A DNA stretch of 64,000 nucleotides from an uncultured Ruminiclostridium sp. (GCA_910579265.1 CAJTTE010000003.1:62001-126000), one strand, 5' to 3'; counted from the first letter of the stretch, positions 27,964 to 37,102 are shown. Notes: generated by a model from the sequence alone, not told the origin. A program made the numbers and translations.

Positions 27964-29859
27964 ATGATAGGAAAATATAAGATAATTGCATTTATAACCT
28001 GTCGGATTCATGAAAGAGAATGTCACGAGTTTATTTCCGTTTTGCAAAAACAGCTTTCGGAAACCGACACGCGTCTTTTCGTTTACAACAGCTATTCACA
28101 GGTCAGTGACGGAACAGAGGATAACGATCCTCAGACCTCCGTTTGCAATTTAATAGATCCGTCTTTTGCCGACGTAGTCATTGTGCACGCCAACAGAATT
28201 GAAAACGATATATTGTGTCAAAGAGCTATCACACGTGCATTGGACTCAGGACTTCATGTAATCTCTCTCGGCAAAAGCTTCCCCGGCTGCATAAATATCG
28301 AATATGAGCATCAGTCCGGCATAAGCGACATGGTCGATCATCTTATAAATTCCCACGGAATAACCGACTTCCATATGATTGCCGGATCAAAGGGAAACAG
28401 CTATTCGGAAAAACGCATAGAAGCATTCCGAAACACTATTGAAAAACACGGTCTCCCATTTGAGGACAGCATGATCAGCTATGGAGACTTCTGGTCCGGT
28501 CCCACCATTGCAGCAGCAAAAAGGCTTATGGAAGAAAACAGACTTCCGAAAGCATTTGTATGTGCGAATGATCATATGGCCATCGCCGTGTCCGATTTTC
28601 TTCAGAATAACGGGATATCCGTGCCCGAGGACATAGCCGTTACCGGATATGACCGGATCGAAACTATCTACAGCTCTTCGCCCACCATAGCCTCAGCATC
28701 CATCAGTCATGAATCAGTATCAAAAATCATATATGACACCCTTACGGATATATTTGAGGGAAACGAACCCGCAGACAGAATATCGGTATTCCCGGAGCCG
28801 GTATTCAATGAATCATGCGGCTGTGAATGCAGTTACAGGATCAATTCCGCCGCATTGCTGAATGAACAGACCAATCTTTTTTACAGATTTCAGGACGAAA
28901 ATATAGTCCTCTCCAGGGTCGCGGAAAAAATACAGCAATGCGGCAGCTTTGAAGAAATCGCTCAAATAATGCGCAAGGACGACCTGATGTATGCAATGTG
29001 CTGTCTTATAAAACGCGAGTTTACGGATGAAACGGTAAATCCCGAAGTAAAAGATACAAACACGGTAAATAATGAGCTTTATGTTTTGTACGACAGCGAT
29101 ATGATCGATTATAAAAAGCTTCATAATGAACAGTTCACACCCTACTACATGACGGAAAAGGAAATAATACCCACACTTGATTACTATCTTGAAGACGGCC
29201 GCTGCCTGATTTTTTCCGCGCTTCACTATACGGGCGTCTCCTTCGGATATGTTTGTTTTCACTTCAGCGATTATATACCGGGAAATTATTATAAGATACC
29301 TCAAACGGTAAATATGCTGAACAATGCATTAGGCGGTCTTATAAACCTCAGACATAAACATTATCTTCTCAAAAGAATCGAAAAAATGTCGGAGACAGAC
29401 ACGTTGACAGGTCTTTATAACCGCCGCGGCTTCTGTACGGAGTATAACAGACTTCTTGAAAACTACCCGGACGAACCCTTCGCGGTCATAATGTGCGACC
29501 TTGACAGACTAAAGCATATAAACGATAATTTCGGTCATGAGGAGGGTGACAACGCCATTCATACGGTGGCTCTAGCACTAAAGAACGCCTGCCCTACAAA
29601 CGCGGTGTGTACTCGTTTCGGCGGAGATGAAATGATGGCTGTGTACCCGTATAAGGAAAGCGGCAATAACGTCCGTCCTCTGTTTGAAGAATATCTTAAC
29701 AAATACAATTCCCGATCCGGAAAGCCCTATACCGTCTCGGCAAGCATGGGAATCTACATCACTCCTAAGGGAGAACGTCTCAGCTTTGAAAAGCTTGTCA
29801 AGAATTCCGACGGTCTTATGTACGCGGAAAAGAAATATAGAAAGTCACAGTTTAAATAA
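27964..29859 (+). CDS. LacI-type sensor domain fused to GGDEF
   Basis: 631 residues. Residues 1-280 match the periplasmic-binding-like effector domain of LacI/GalR regulators (HVISLGKSFPGCINIEYEHQ; AFVCANDHMAIAVSDFL; DIAVTGYDRIE), but there is no N-terminal helix-turn-helix and no signal peptide, so it should be a cytoplasmic small-molecule sensor. A middle region (about 290-470) is of unknown type. The C-terminal GGDEF domain has SETDTLTGLYNRRGF and signature GGDEM at 553-557; the final Phe is Met. Likely makes c-di-GMP in response to a sugar-like ligand. It lies just upstream of a secreted glucanase, which suggests but does not prove a sugar signal. Confidence 0.85.
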   Translation: MIGKYKIIAFITCRIHERECHEFISVLQKQLSETDTRLFVYNSYSQVSDGTEDNDPQTSVCNLIDPSFADVVIVHANRIENDILCQRAITRALDSGLHVISLGKSFPGCINIEYEHQSGISDMVDHLINSHGITDFHMIAGSKGNSYSEKRIEAFRNTIEKHGLPFEDSMISYGDFWSGPTIAAAKRLMEENRLPKAFVCANDHMAIAVSDFLQNNGISVPEDIAVTGYDRIETIYSSSPTIASASISHESVSKIIYDTLTDIFEGNEPADRISVFPEPVFNESCGCECSYRINSAALLNEQTNLFYRFQDENIVLSRVAEKIQQCGSFEEIAQIMRKDDLMYAMCCLIKREFTDETVNPEVKDTNTVNNELYVLYDSDMIDYKKLHNEQFTPYYMTEKEIIPTLDYYLEDGRCLIFSALHYTGVSFGYVCFHFSDYIPGNYYKIPQTVNMLNNALGGLINLRHKHYLLKRIEKMSETDTLTGLYNRRGFCTEYNRLLENYPDEPFAVIMCDLDRLKHINDNFGHEEGDNAIHTVALALKNACPTNAVCTRFGGDEMMAVYPYKESGNNVRPLFEEYLNKYNSRSGKPYTVSASMGIYITPKGERLSFEKLVKNSDGLMYAEKKYRKSQFK

Positions 29860-29892
29860 GACCATTATTTTATTAGAGCTTGTTCTTAATTT

Positions 29893-29925
29893 ACGGTGTA
29901 AGCCTTGTGGTTTACACCGTTTTTT
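29893..29925 (+). terminator. Terminator after the sensor-GGDEF gene
   Basis: ACGGTGTAA ... TTTACACCGT stem followed by TTTTTT. It separates this gene from the glucanase, which must have its own promoter. Confidence 0.88.
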
Positions 29926-30055
29926 GATATAAATGACAAAATCCTGATATTTCCTTGATGAAAAAAATGGTAAATTTTATTTGTCGGAATACACAAAAGA
30001 AATTCCCAAAAGAGGATAAACATCAGCATAACGCTAAACAAGGAGAATATGTCTT

Positions 30056-31261
30056 ATGAAAAAAAATCTGACAGCCGTTTTTCTTTCCGCTGCCATAGTC
30101 TTAAGCACCGGAGGTATCTGCTCGGTCGATACCCTCGCAGCTTCGCCGCGCTTTTCAGGTGATTATTTCGGGCTCGGCTTTGACAGACATGAAAACGATA
30201 AAACTGAAATGTCTAACGGATGGTCCAACGGAGGCATGTTCAACTGCACATGGAATTCCTCCAATATAAGCTTTAACGACGGCAAAATGAACCTTTCGAT
30301 CTACAGCGACGGTCGGGGGGGATACACAGGCGGGGAATACCGTACAAGACAGACATTTGGCTACGGAATGTATGACGTGAGTATGAAGCCTGTAAAAAAC
30401 GACGGGGTCGTTACTTCGTTTTTTACCTACACAGGTCCCTCCGACGGAACGGTATGGGACGAAATAGACATAGAATTTTTGGGCAAGGATACAACTAAAG
30501 TACAGTTCAATTATTACACCAACGGCGTCGGAAATCACGAGTATGTTTATGACCTCGGCTTTGACGCATCCCAAGGCTACCACCAGTACGGCTTTTATTG
30601 GGATAAAAACAGCATTACGTGGTACGTGGATACAAAGCCCGTTTATACCGCAACCAAGGATATTCCTTCAACACCGGGAAAAATCATGATGAACGTATGG
30701 CCCGGAACGGGAGTAGACGAATGGCTTAACCGATATAACGGAGTTGCACCTCTTACCGCGAGCTACGACTGGATGTCATATACTAAGCCCGGTTCCTCCC
30801 CGGACAGCGCCTCGGGCGGTTCCGACGCATCATTCAATCAGGGGCAGCTTTATGTTATACGTTCAAAAAACAGCGGAAAGGCTCTCGACGTTTTCTGGGG
30901 TTCAAAGGATAACGGTGCAAACGTACTTCAATATTCATATTGCGGATATGCAAACCAGAAATGGTATATAGAAAAACAAGCCAGCGGATACTATACCATA
31001 AAGTGCTTTGCCAGCGGAAAGGTCCTGGACGTTCAGGGATGGTCCTGCGACAACGGAGGAAACGTTCAGCAATGGGAATATCTCGGAGGAGCAAATCAAG
31101 AATGGAGCATTGAAAACGTAGGCGGATATTATAAGATCATAAACAGAAGAAGCGGAAAAGCGCTGGATGTTTACGGAAAATCATCCTCAGACAACGCAAA
31201 CGTGATCCAGTGGAACTACAACGGACAAAGCAACCAGCTTTGGAGCATCACTCCGGTATAA
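30056..31261 (+). CDS. Secreted GH16 lichenase-type beta-glucanase with ricin-type lectin domain
   Basis: 401 residues. Signal peptide about 1-29 (lysines, hydrophobic core, TLAAS). GH16 domain about 32-245 with catalytic motif DEIDIEFLG (nucleophile E136, acid/base E140) and the lichenase-like VQFNYYTNGVGNHE segment, pointing to beta-1,3-1,4-glucan (lichenan, cereal beta-glucan). A Ser/Gly linker leads to a C-terminal ricin-B/CBM13-like domain (about 260-401) with three QxW-type repeats (YANQKW, GANQEW, QSNQLW). No dockerin or surface anchor, so it is probably free in the medium. Strong ribosome site AAGGAGAA. Confidence 0.95.
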   Translation: MKKNLTAVFLSAAIVLSTGGICSVDTLAASPRFSGDYFGLGFDRHENDKTEMSNGWSNGGMFNCTWNSSNISFNDGKMNLSIYSDGRGGYTGGEYRTRQTFGYGMYDVSMKPVKNDGVVTSFFTYTGPSDGTVWDEIDIEFLGKDTTKVQFNYYTNGVGNHEYVYDLGFDASQGYHQYGFYWDKNSITWYVDTKPVYTATKDIPSTPGKIMMNVWPGTGVDEWLNRYNGVAPLTASYDWMSYTKPGSSPDSASGGSDASFNQGQLYVIRSKNSGKALDVFWGSKDNGANVLQYSYCGYANQKWYIEKQASGYYTIKCFASGKVLDVQGWSCDNGGNVQQWEYLGGANQEWSIENVGGYYKIINRRSGKALDVYGKSSSDNANVIQWNYNGQSNQLWSITPV

Positions 31262-31776
31262 GCAGAAAATAAAAATGCGTCCGACACGGTTTTGTTATGC
31301 TACCGAACCGCAGCGCTTTGCTAAGTCTTTGTGTGTTGACAGATCAAGCTATTGCTGTTCTTACTTTTCGGAAATGATTCGGAGTATGAGAATGCCGTCT
31401 GAGTTTATCAATGATATCATATACATACATTATCCGAATTCTCCTTTGAAATCTGGCGGTTTTCAGCAACGGACATGTCATTAAATCCGCCGCAGCTTTA
31501 ACGGCAGATGATTGCAGATCTTAGGATAAAATTGCGGTCGCGGAACAGTCGATCCGATGTATCGTATGGATCGGCGGTTCAAAGCATTTTTTAACGGATA
31601 AAGAAATTCCCGCGCCAAGCCTGTGCCGATTTCGCATTAGCCTGACGCGGGGATCATTATATAGCAAGCATTGTCGGAAAGTATCTCACATGCTTTCAGC
31701 ATATAGGGCTTCATACGCTTTAAAGCATGCGGACACTAAGATCGTTCATAATATGACCGGGTTGTGAACCGAAAAA
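31262..31776. other. 0.5-kb intergenic region, no gene seen
   Basis: Between the glucanase and the convergently oriented repressor gene. Short frames only, no ribosome sites, no clear terminator; nothing matching families A-G was recognised. Confidence 0.4.
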
Positions 31777-32406
31777 TCAGATCTCTTTTATTACCTGCTT
31801 CACCAAGCCTACCACTCTTAAGCGGGAAACCTCTTCATTCTCAAAATGTCTTACGGGATACATGGGGTTTATAGATATCAGATCTATCCAATTTTTTCCG
31901 TATTCTACCTTCTTTACCAGTCCCTCCTCGCCGTCCAGCAGCATTACGGCAATGCTTCCGCTGTCCACGGAGGACTGCTTGCGGACTACTATAAGATCAC
32001 CGTCCTCGATTTTAGGATACATACTGTCCCCCTGTACCCTTATCGCCATAGTTACCGGAACATCAGACGGATTTTTTATGTACATCGGAATATAATCCAC
32101 GATCCGGGAATCGGCATATGCGCCGAAGCCCGCAGAAACGCTTTCAAATATCGGTATGCGGTATATATCCTCGGTGTACAATGCCCTTACATTGGAGGAC
32201 TCATCGGTATCGGATATGAACGTACCGGGAGAAACACCGAAATAATCCGCCAGAGTTACTATAGTACTGCGTTTTAAATTCTTCACGGTACCGCTTTCCC
32301 ACTTCTGAACCGCCGCTTTCTTCACTCCAAGTATTTCCCCCAGCTCTTCCTGGGTCATTCCCCTTTCGTTTCTTAGCTTCTTTATGTACCCGCCTATGTC
32401 TGACAT
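31777..32406 (-). CDS. CI/LexA-type repressor (XRE HTH plus S24 peptidase)
   Basis: 209 residues. N-terminal XRE helix-turn-helix (about 6-62, MTQEELGEILGVKKAAVQKW) and a C-terminal S24 self-cleavage domain with catalytic Ser in RVQGDSMYP, Lys about 38 residues later in LVKKVEY, and a likely Ala-Gly cleavage site in SVSAGFGAY. Phage CI-type repressors with this layout cleave themselves when activated by RecA. The ATG at 32404-32406 has GAAAGGTG upstream. It is divergent from two small phage-like genes and probably controls both promoters in the shared control region. Confidence 0.9.
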   Translation of the reverse strand: MSDIGGYIKKLRNERGMTQEELGEILGVKKAAVQKWESGTVKNLKRSTIVTLADYFGVSPGTFISDTDESSNVRALYTEDIYRIPIFESVSAGFGAYADSRIVDYIPMYIKNPSDVPVTMAIRVQGDSMYPKIEDGDLIVVRKQSSVDSGSIAVMLLDGEEGLVKKVEYGKNWIDLISINPMYPVRHFENEEVSRLRVVGLVKQVIKEI

Positions 32407-32518
32407 ATTTATTAACACCTTTCTTTTTTATTTTCCGAAGATAGCCTCCGAAGATTTATGCAAATTGACGAAACACCGCTAAACGGTTTCAATTATGTTA
32501 ATGCGGTGTTTTTACTAA

Positions 32519-32551
32519 ATACAGTGTATCATATTTTTAGACTTATGTCAA
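32519..32551 (-). promoter_or_regulatory. Repressor promoter with overlapping operator-like palindrome
   Basis: Minus strand TTGACA (32551 to 32546), 17 bp, TACACT (32528 to 32523). The palindrome ATACAGTGTAT (32519-32529) covers the -10, a natural place for autorepression. Confidence 0.7.
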
Positions 32552-32589
32552 GCTCTTTTGTGCAAAACATAAAAAATAGATACCAACTA

Positions 32590-32639
32590 TTGACATGCCC
32601 AAAAAAATATGATATTATTTCAGTATCGAGATAAGATAC
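32590..32639 (+). promoter_or_regulatory. Divergent promoter with inverted repeat at the start site
   Basis: Plus strand TTGACA (32590-32595), 17 bp, TATTAT (32613-32618). GTATC-N7-GATAC (32623-32639) covers the expected transcription start; another GATAC lies at 32579-32583. These GATAC half-sites are candidate repressor operators. The leader to 32862 has no other recognisable feature. Confidence 0.7.
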
Positions 32640-32862
32640 AAGACGGTCGGAAATGCTTTCACACATCGGAATCGGCCGTTAGAACGGACGCTAAACCGTA
32701 ATTTGTACGATCATGCATCAAAGCCGTTAAAACATGGTGATCTTCTATAAAAACGGCATTTTAAATTCAAAAAAACCGCATGGAAACAAGTTTTTTTTGC
32801 TTTTCTTGTATCTTTTTAAGATATTAAAGTCCGAAAGGATATCCGTAAAAAGGAGAAAGGGT

Positions 32863-33072
32863 TTGGAATACTATTGCGATTGCTGCTCAAGGCGGCTGCA
32901 TCCCACGGAAACCGTCAAATACAGCGATGAAGTATACGGAGAGCTGTACATAAGCTGCGGGTATTGCGCGGGGGAATGTACAGTCCGTGCAGATGACAAG
33001 GACAGCGAAGGGGAGGAAAATAATGACGGATATACAAAAATACCTAAACAGCTACGGCAAGCTGTGCGATGA
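32863..33072 (+). CDS. Small Cys-rich (zinc-ribbon-like) protein
   Basis: 69 residues from a TTG start. Cysteine pairs YCDCC near the N terminus and CGYCAGEC later suggest a small zinc-binding fold. The TTG at 32863 is preferred because AGGAGAAAGG is correctly spaced; the frame is open further upstream without a ribosome site. It is the first gene after the divergent promoter and overlaps the next gene by 50 bp, as in compact phage early regions. Function unknown. Confidence 0.55.
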   Translation: MEYYCDCCSRRLHPTETVKYSDEVYGELYISCGYCAGECTVRADDKDSEGEENNDGYTKIPKQLRQAVR

Positions 33073-33424
33073 AGCCGAGTCGATCACAGAACAGCTGACG
33101 ATGCTGAAAAGCACCGCCGAATACAGATCGCCGTCGGCAGAAGCAGGCGGCAGAAGCGGCAGCTTTTACGACAGGGTAGGTATAAATGCCGCAAAAATAT
33201 CAGATCTGGAGGCCAAACTGCAAAGCAGAAAAATCCGGCTCAGATCGCTCAGGAAGGATATTATAGGAAAAGTAAGCAGGCTTCAAAATCCGCGCCAGAG
33301 AAGGATAATTACCGACAGGTATATCAAGCGCAAGGACTGGAACGAAATAGCTTCGGAAAACAGCATATGCGAAAGATGGATGTTCAGGCTACACAAGCAG
33401 GGTCTTGAGGAAATGACAAAATAA
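33023..33424 (+). CDS. DUF1492/ArpU-like phage regulator
   Basis: 133 residues. Coiled N-terminal half (LCDEAESITEQLTML) and a C-terminal part with RRIITDRYIKRKDWNEIASE followed by a helix-turn-helix-like segment (WMFRLHKQGLEEM), the pattern of sigma-70-region-4-like phage proteins (DUF1492/ArpU group) that regulate late genes. ATG 33023 follows GGGGAGG. With the CI-type repressor it looks like the regulatory stub of a lost prophage or other integrated element. Family assignment is from pattern memory. Confidence 0.6.
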   Translation: MTDIQKYLNSYGKLCDEAESITEQLTMLKSTAEYRSPSAEAGGRSGSFYDRVGINAAKISDLEAKLQSRKIRLRSLRKDIIGKVSRLQNPRQRRIITDRYIKRKDWNEIASENSICERWMFRLHKQGLEEMTK

Positions 33425-33612
33425 TACGTATAAGCAGATCCGGGGTGGCAAAACAGGTTATTAAAAATTCCGTTTTTCAACTTTTTTAAAAAACATATAC
33501 ATCGGAAACAGCCTTTTCAAGCAGGTTCATTCAAATTTTGTATATTTTTGCGCAAAAACCGCAAAATAATTTAAAACCAGGCTTCTTTAAAAACGAAAGG
33601 AAGGTTTCTGAT

Positions 33613-34062
33613 ATGAAAATGACAAATACCGAATATGACAAACTAACCAAAAGAATGTCACCTAATACCAAGCTTTATTTTACTCTTCCGAAGGCCTTTC
33701 TTATAGGCGGTCTTATATGCTGTCTCGGTCAGGCGCTCCGTAACCTTTACATGTATCTGGGAATGAACGAGCTAAACGCAGGAAGCGTTACTTCCATTAC
33801 ACTTGTTTTTTTAAGCGCTCTGCTCACCGGTCTGAAGGTATACGACAAAATCGCCAAGCACGGCGGAGCGGGTACTCTGGTGCCTATAACGGGATTCGCC
33901 AATTCGGTAGTGGCGCCGGCGCTTGAATTCAAAACGGAAGGCTTCATTCTCGGAACAGCAGCCAAGATGTTTATTATTGCGGGTCCCGTTATCGTTTACG
34001 GAATACTGACTTCGGTAGTATACGGTATCATCCTTTATCTGTTCCAATTGGGCGCGGGCTGA
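33613..34062 (+). CDS. spoVAC: SpoVAC, spore dipicolinic acid channel protein
   Basis: 149 residues, the usual SpoVAC length. Several hydrophobic helices and the conserved motifs KAFLIGGLICCLGQALRNLY and GAGTLVPITGFANSVVAPALEFKTEGFILGT split across the middle. SpoVAC is a membrane channel component for uptake and release of Ca-dipicolinate in spores. ATG 33613 follows GAAAGGAAGG. spoVAD follows after 49 bp. Expression would be expected from a sigma-G promoter, but none was convincing upstream. Confidence 0.95.
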   Translation: MKMTNTEYDKLTKRMSPNTKLYFTLPKAFLIGGLICCLGQALRNLYMYLGMNELNAGSVTSITLVFLSALLTGLKVYDKIAKHGGAGTLVPITGFANSVVAPALEFKTEGFILGTAAKMFIIAGPVIVYGILTSVVYGIILYLFQLGAG

Positions 34063-34111
34063 TGCAGGCCTCTGCAAACAGTAAAAATAAACTCTGAAAG
34101 GACTTTTGTTT

Positions 34112-35122
34112 ATGGCTAAATTGATCAAAGACGGAACCATCGGTCTGGATACATTTCCTTCGGTGTCCTCTTTTGCGGCGGCGGTCGGAAAAATGGAGGG
34201 GGAAGGTCCCCTCGGAAACTGTTTTGACTATATTTCGGAGGATGTTACCTTAGGCGAAAACAGCTGGGAAAAAAGCGAAAGCAAGCTTCAGCAGCTGGCT
34301 TTCGGCAACGCGCTCACAAAGGGCGGCTTTTCCGAAAAAAATATCGACGTGCTTTTTGCCGGAGATCTTCTCAATCAATGCGTAAGCTCAAGCTACGGAG
34401 CAAGAGATACGGAAATTCCTTTTATGGGACTTTTCGGGGCATGCTCCACAATGGCGGAGGGACTTCTTCTTGCAGCTCTTTTCGTAGACAGCGGAATGGC
34501 GGTAAATGCCGCCGCCGTCACGTCCTCTCATTTCTGCTCGGCGGAAAGACAGTTCAGACTTCCCGTAAACTACGGCGGACAGCGTACCCCCACCGCGCAA
34601 TGGACCGCCACGGCTGCCGGATGCGCCATTGTCTCTCCACACGCTCAGCCGCCTTATGTCAAATCAGTAACAATGGGCAAAATAAAGGACATGGGCATCA
34701 CCGACGCCAACAATATGGGAGCGGCAATGGCTACGGCAGCTTACGATACCATATCCCGTCACTTAGCCAATACCGGACAGGAAATAAAGGATTTTGACCT
34801 TATTCTTACGGGCGATCTTGGTACGGTGGGGAGCGATATTCTCGCCGAGCTTTTTCTCAAGGATAAAGTAAATATATCCGGCCGTCACAACGACTGCGGC
34901 ATAATGCTGTACGATCCGGAAAAGCAGGACGTACACGCAGGAGGCTCCGGATGCGGATGCAGCGCTTCGGTGCTCTGCGGTTATATTTTACAGGAAATAC
35001 AGCAGAAAAAGCTTAAAAATGTTTTGTTTGCCGCTACGGGAGCATTGATGTCTCCCACAATCATACAGCAGGGGGAAAGCATACCGGGCATCAGCCATGC
35101 GGTACAGCTTTCGGCCGAATAA
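34112..35122 (+). CDS. spoVAD: SpoVAD, dipicolinic acid-binding spore protein
   Basis: 336 residues, thiolase-like fold family. Motifs GPLGNCFDYISEDVTLGENSWEKSE (in pieces) and FGACSTMAEGLLLAALFVDSG with the thiolase-type active-site region, plus HNDCGIMLYD and the Gly/Cys-rich GGSGCGCSASVLCGY. SpoVAD binds dipicolinic acid during spore loading. ATG 34112 is chosen for GAAAGGA at good spacing over a TTG two codons earlier. A cluster of mobile elements separates it from spoVAE. Confidence 0.95.
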   Translation: MAKLIKDGTIGLDTFPSVSSFAAAVGKMEGEGPLGNCFDYISEDVTLGENSWEKSESKLQQLAFGNALTKGGFSEKNIDVLFAGDLLNQCVSSSYGARDTEIPFMGLFGACSTMAEGLLLAALFVDSGMAVNAAAVTSSHFCSAERQFRLPVNYGGQRTPTAQWTATAAGCAIVSPHAQPPYVKSVTMGKIKDMGITDANNMGAAMATAAYDTISRHLANTGQEIKDFDLILTGDLGTVGSDILAELFLKDKVNISGRHNDCGIMLYDPEKQDVHAGGSGCGCSASVLCGYILQEIQQKKLKNVLFAATGALMSPTIIQQGESIPGISHAVQLSAE

Positions 35123-35155
35123 AGCGTTCGGAAGCTTACGGCGGCAAAGATTTAA

Positions 35156-35329
35156 GGCAACACCGCACAATGATTGGGTGTGAATCGCGCAGTCGGATTT
35201 TTCGTAAGCTTTGCATAAATTCTACGCAGGAATACTGACGTATTTCAAGGAGAATTTGTGTGAGATGACGGAAAATATGCAAGCAAGCCGCACGCAAAGC
35301 CGTCAGGCGGTCATCGGTGCGGTATTGCC
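35156..35329. repeat. Element A, copy 1
   Basis: Starts GGCAACACCGCACAATGA and ends ATCGGTGCGGTATTGCC (inverted). Flanked by TTAA on both sides (35152-35155, 35330-35333). 174 bp. No open frame of note. Directly abuts element D at 35334. Confidence 0.88.
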
Positions 35330-35333
35330 TTAA

Positions 35334-35493
35334 GAGTACGTTCGGTTTCTCTAAGTATGCAGATCGCGCAGCAGATTTTTCGTATTTTGAGGCGATTTTT
35401 CGCAGACGTACTTCATGTGCATCAAGAAAAATCAACGAAGAAATATGCAAAAGATGCAAGCAAGACCTATTCTGACAGATGCTAAACCGGCTC
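35334..35493. repeat. Element D, copy 1
   Basis: GAGTACGTTCGG ... CTAAACCGGCTC, flanked by TAA on both sides. Internal segments CGCGCAGCAGATTTTTCGTA and CATCAAGAAAAATCAACGAA are shared with the other D copies. Confidence 0.8.
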
Positions 35494-35559
35494 TAAGACA
35501 CGACCCGACACCGACAGAGCATAACGAAAATCCTGCGCTTTTATCATATGCTGTTCCAA

Positions 35560-35660
35560 TAGAAATCAGCGCACGTCTTTTCGGAATATTTTGCCGTGAC
35601 TGTGTTAAAATTTCCCGAGGGATGACAGTCCGCCTGTGAAATTATGTCTTGTCAGGCAAT
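35560..35660. repeat. Element G, copy 1
   Basis: Shares ATCAGC.C.CGT, CGGAATATTTT.CCG, GTTAAAATTTCCCGA and TTGTC blocks, in the same order, with 36375-36475 on the other side of spoVAE. The gap 35123-35875 otherwise holds elements A and D. Confidence 0.5.
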
Positions 35661-35875
35661 GAAATCCGCTCGAAAACCCGCACGGCTTCCTATCGGAACA
35701 GCTTTTTGATGCAAAACGGCTTTTTATTTCATAAAACAACAGGCATTCGTTGATTTTAAGGTCTATCCGAAAAGACGCAGGCTTCCGAAAAAATTTTATA
35801 CGTATAACAACCGCATTTCAAACGGAAGTTTCGGTTAATAATGCAAGTCTTAATTGTTTTGAAAGGAATATATCT

Positions 35876-36244
35876 ATGGAAATGTTTATGGAATATTTTT
35901 GGGCTTTTGTAATAGGAGGCGGCTTCTGCGTGATCGGACAGCTTCTTATTGATCTGACAAAGCTTACTCCGGCAAGAATACTTGTAATTTATGTTATCGC
36001 AGGAGTAATTCTCGGAGGATGCGGCGTATATGAGCCTCTGGTGGAATTCGCGGGGGCGGGTGCTACGGTTCCTCTCACCGGTTTCGGATACACGCTTTCG
36101 GAGGGCGTAAAAAGAGCAGTTTCAGAGGACGGCCTTCTCGGAGCCTTTACGGGAGGCTTTACCGCCGGAGCCGCAGGACTTACGGCGGCGGTCGTTTTCG
36201 GTCTTATAGTCGCACGGTGCTTTAAAAGAGGAGACAAATTATAA
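35876..36244 (+). CDS. spoVAE: SpoVAE (SpoVAEb type), spore membrane protein
   Basis: 122 residues, usual size. Hydrophobic with conserved FVIGGGFCVIGQLLIDLT and FAGAGATVPLTGFGYTL, GLLGAFTGGFTAGAAGLTAA, typical of the SpoVAE family that acts with SpoVAC and SpoVAD in dipicolinate transport. ATG 35876 follows GAAAGGA. It is 753 bp from spoVAD, whereas in most spore formers the genes are adjacent; the space is filled with elements A, D and G. Confidence 0.93.
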   Translation: MEMFMEYFWAFVIGGGFCVIGQLLIDLTKLTPARILVIYVIAGVILGGCGVYEPLVEFAGAGATVPLTGFGYTLSEGVKRAVSEDGLLGAFTGGFTAGAAGLTAAVVFGLIVARCFKRGDKL

Positions 36245-36374
36245 TAATATAAAAGGTAAGCGGGTTAAAAACGATTTTCAGACCGTATTCAAATAATATT
36301 CTTTCACAGCATTAAACGAATTTCATTCGCCGCTTTAAGAAAATAATGTTCAGAAGCAAGAACCTGTCCGCATA

Positions 36375-36475
36375 GGAATCAGCACGCGTACTTCCGGAAT
36401 ATTTTACCGATGACCGGGTTAAAATTTCCCGACTTGCTTTTTACGCAAGCTCAGTCTGCGAAACTTTGACTTGTC
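36375..36475. repeat. Element G, copy 2
   Basis: See copy at 35560-35660. Contains an added GCTTTTTACGCAAGC short hairpin. The gap 36245-37341 holds this, element F and mini-A, and no gene. Confidence 0.5.
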
Positions 36476-36651
36476 TTCGGAAAATTTGCTTAAAAATCCA
36501 CGCAGCATTCCCATATGGACAGGTTCTGAACCGTAAAGCATCAATCAATATATCCCGACTTCCGAAAAATATCGGAAGGCTTGTAAAATCTAAAGGCTTC
36601 AACCGTCAGTCCGCGCCTAAAAACAGCATGAACGGAAATAAACGAACACCT

Positions 36652-36813
36652 TATTGCTCCATCAAGTAACTCTTGAAGAAATTGTGCGCCGAAGGGCTGT
36701 GGAAAGGCAAGGAATAAGACCGCAGGAATATACGCATATTTCAAGGGCTTCTGACGAAGTATTTAGGCAGCCGGGCAAGCAGAATAATTCAAGAGTTACT
36801 TGGAGGAGCAATA
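36652..36813. repeat. Element F, copy 2
   Basis: Ends TTGCTCCATCAAGTAACTC ... GAGTTACTTGGAGGAGCAA. Nearly identical inside to the copy at 6896-7060, including GTGCGCCGAAGGGCTGTGGA and GGCAGCCGGGCAAGCAGAA. Confidence 0.75.
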
Positions 36814-37102
36814 ATAAAACACGGGATAAGGATATGGATTTTTTTGAACTTTTTTATCAGGCTTTTCGGACAAAAAAATCAGCTTGCCGCAGACTCATGA
36901 AAATGAATCCGCCGACAAGCCGATAAATTTTTTAACCTATCCGACCGGTTTATGCAATGTAAGAAAACAATAACGAAAACACAATATTTCGTTTTTGCAC
37001 CGGGAAGCTAAGCAGCCCGATCAAAACCGCCGCATGACCGCCAGCGGGAAAGCGGAATCGTTTTTTAAAAGCACGGAAACCTTGCGTTTCGGATAATATT
37101 AA

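Noticed and set aside
32407..32862. LexA (Cheo-box) operators for the S24 repressor
   Set aside because: No GAACNNNNGTTC-like site was seen; the palindromes present are of the ATACAGTGTAT and GTATC/GATAC type, more like a phage repressor.
35156..35329. ACGCAAAGCC in element A resembles part of the c-di-GMP-I (GEMM) riboswitch
   Set aside because: Only this short piece matches; the second conserved stem and GGCAAACC-type segment are absent, the copies are in both orientations and are not in front of relevant genes.
36654..36926. Protein-like frame through element F
   Set aside because: It is shared by both copies only because the DNA is shared; no ribosome site, and the frame continues into unrelated flanks.
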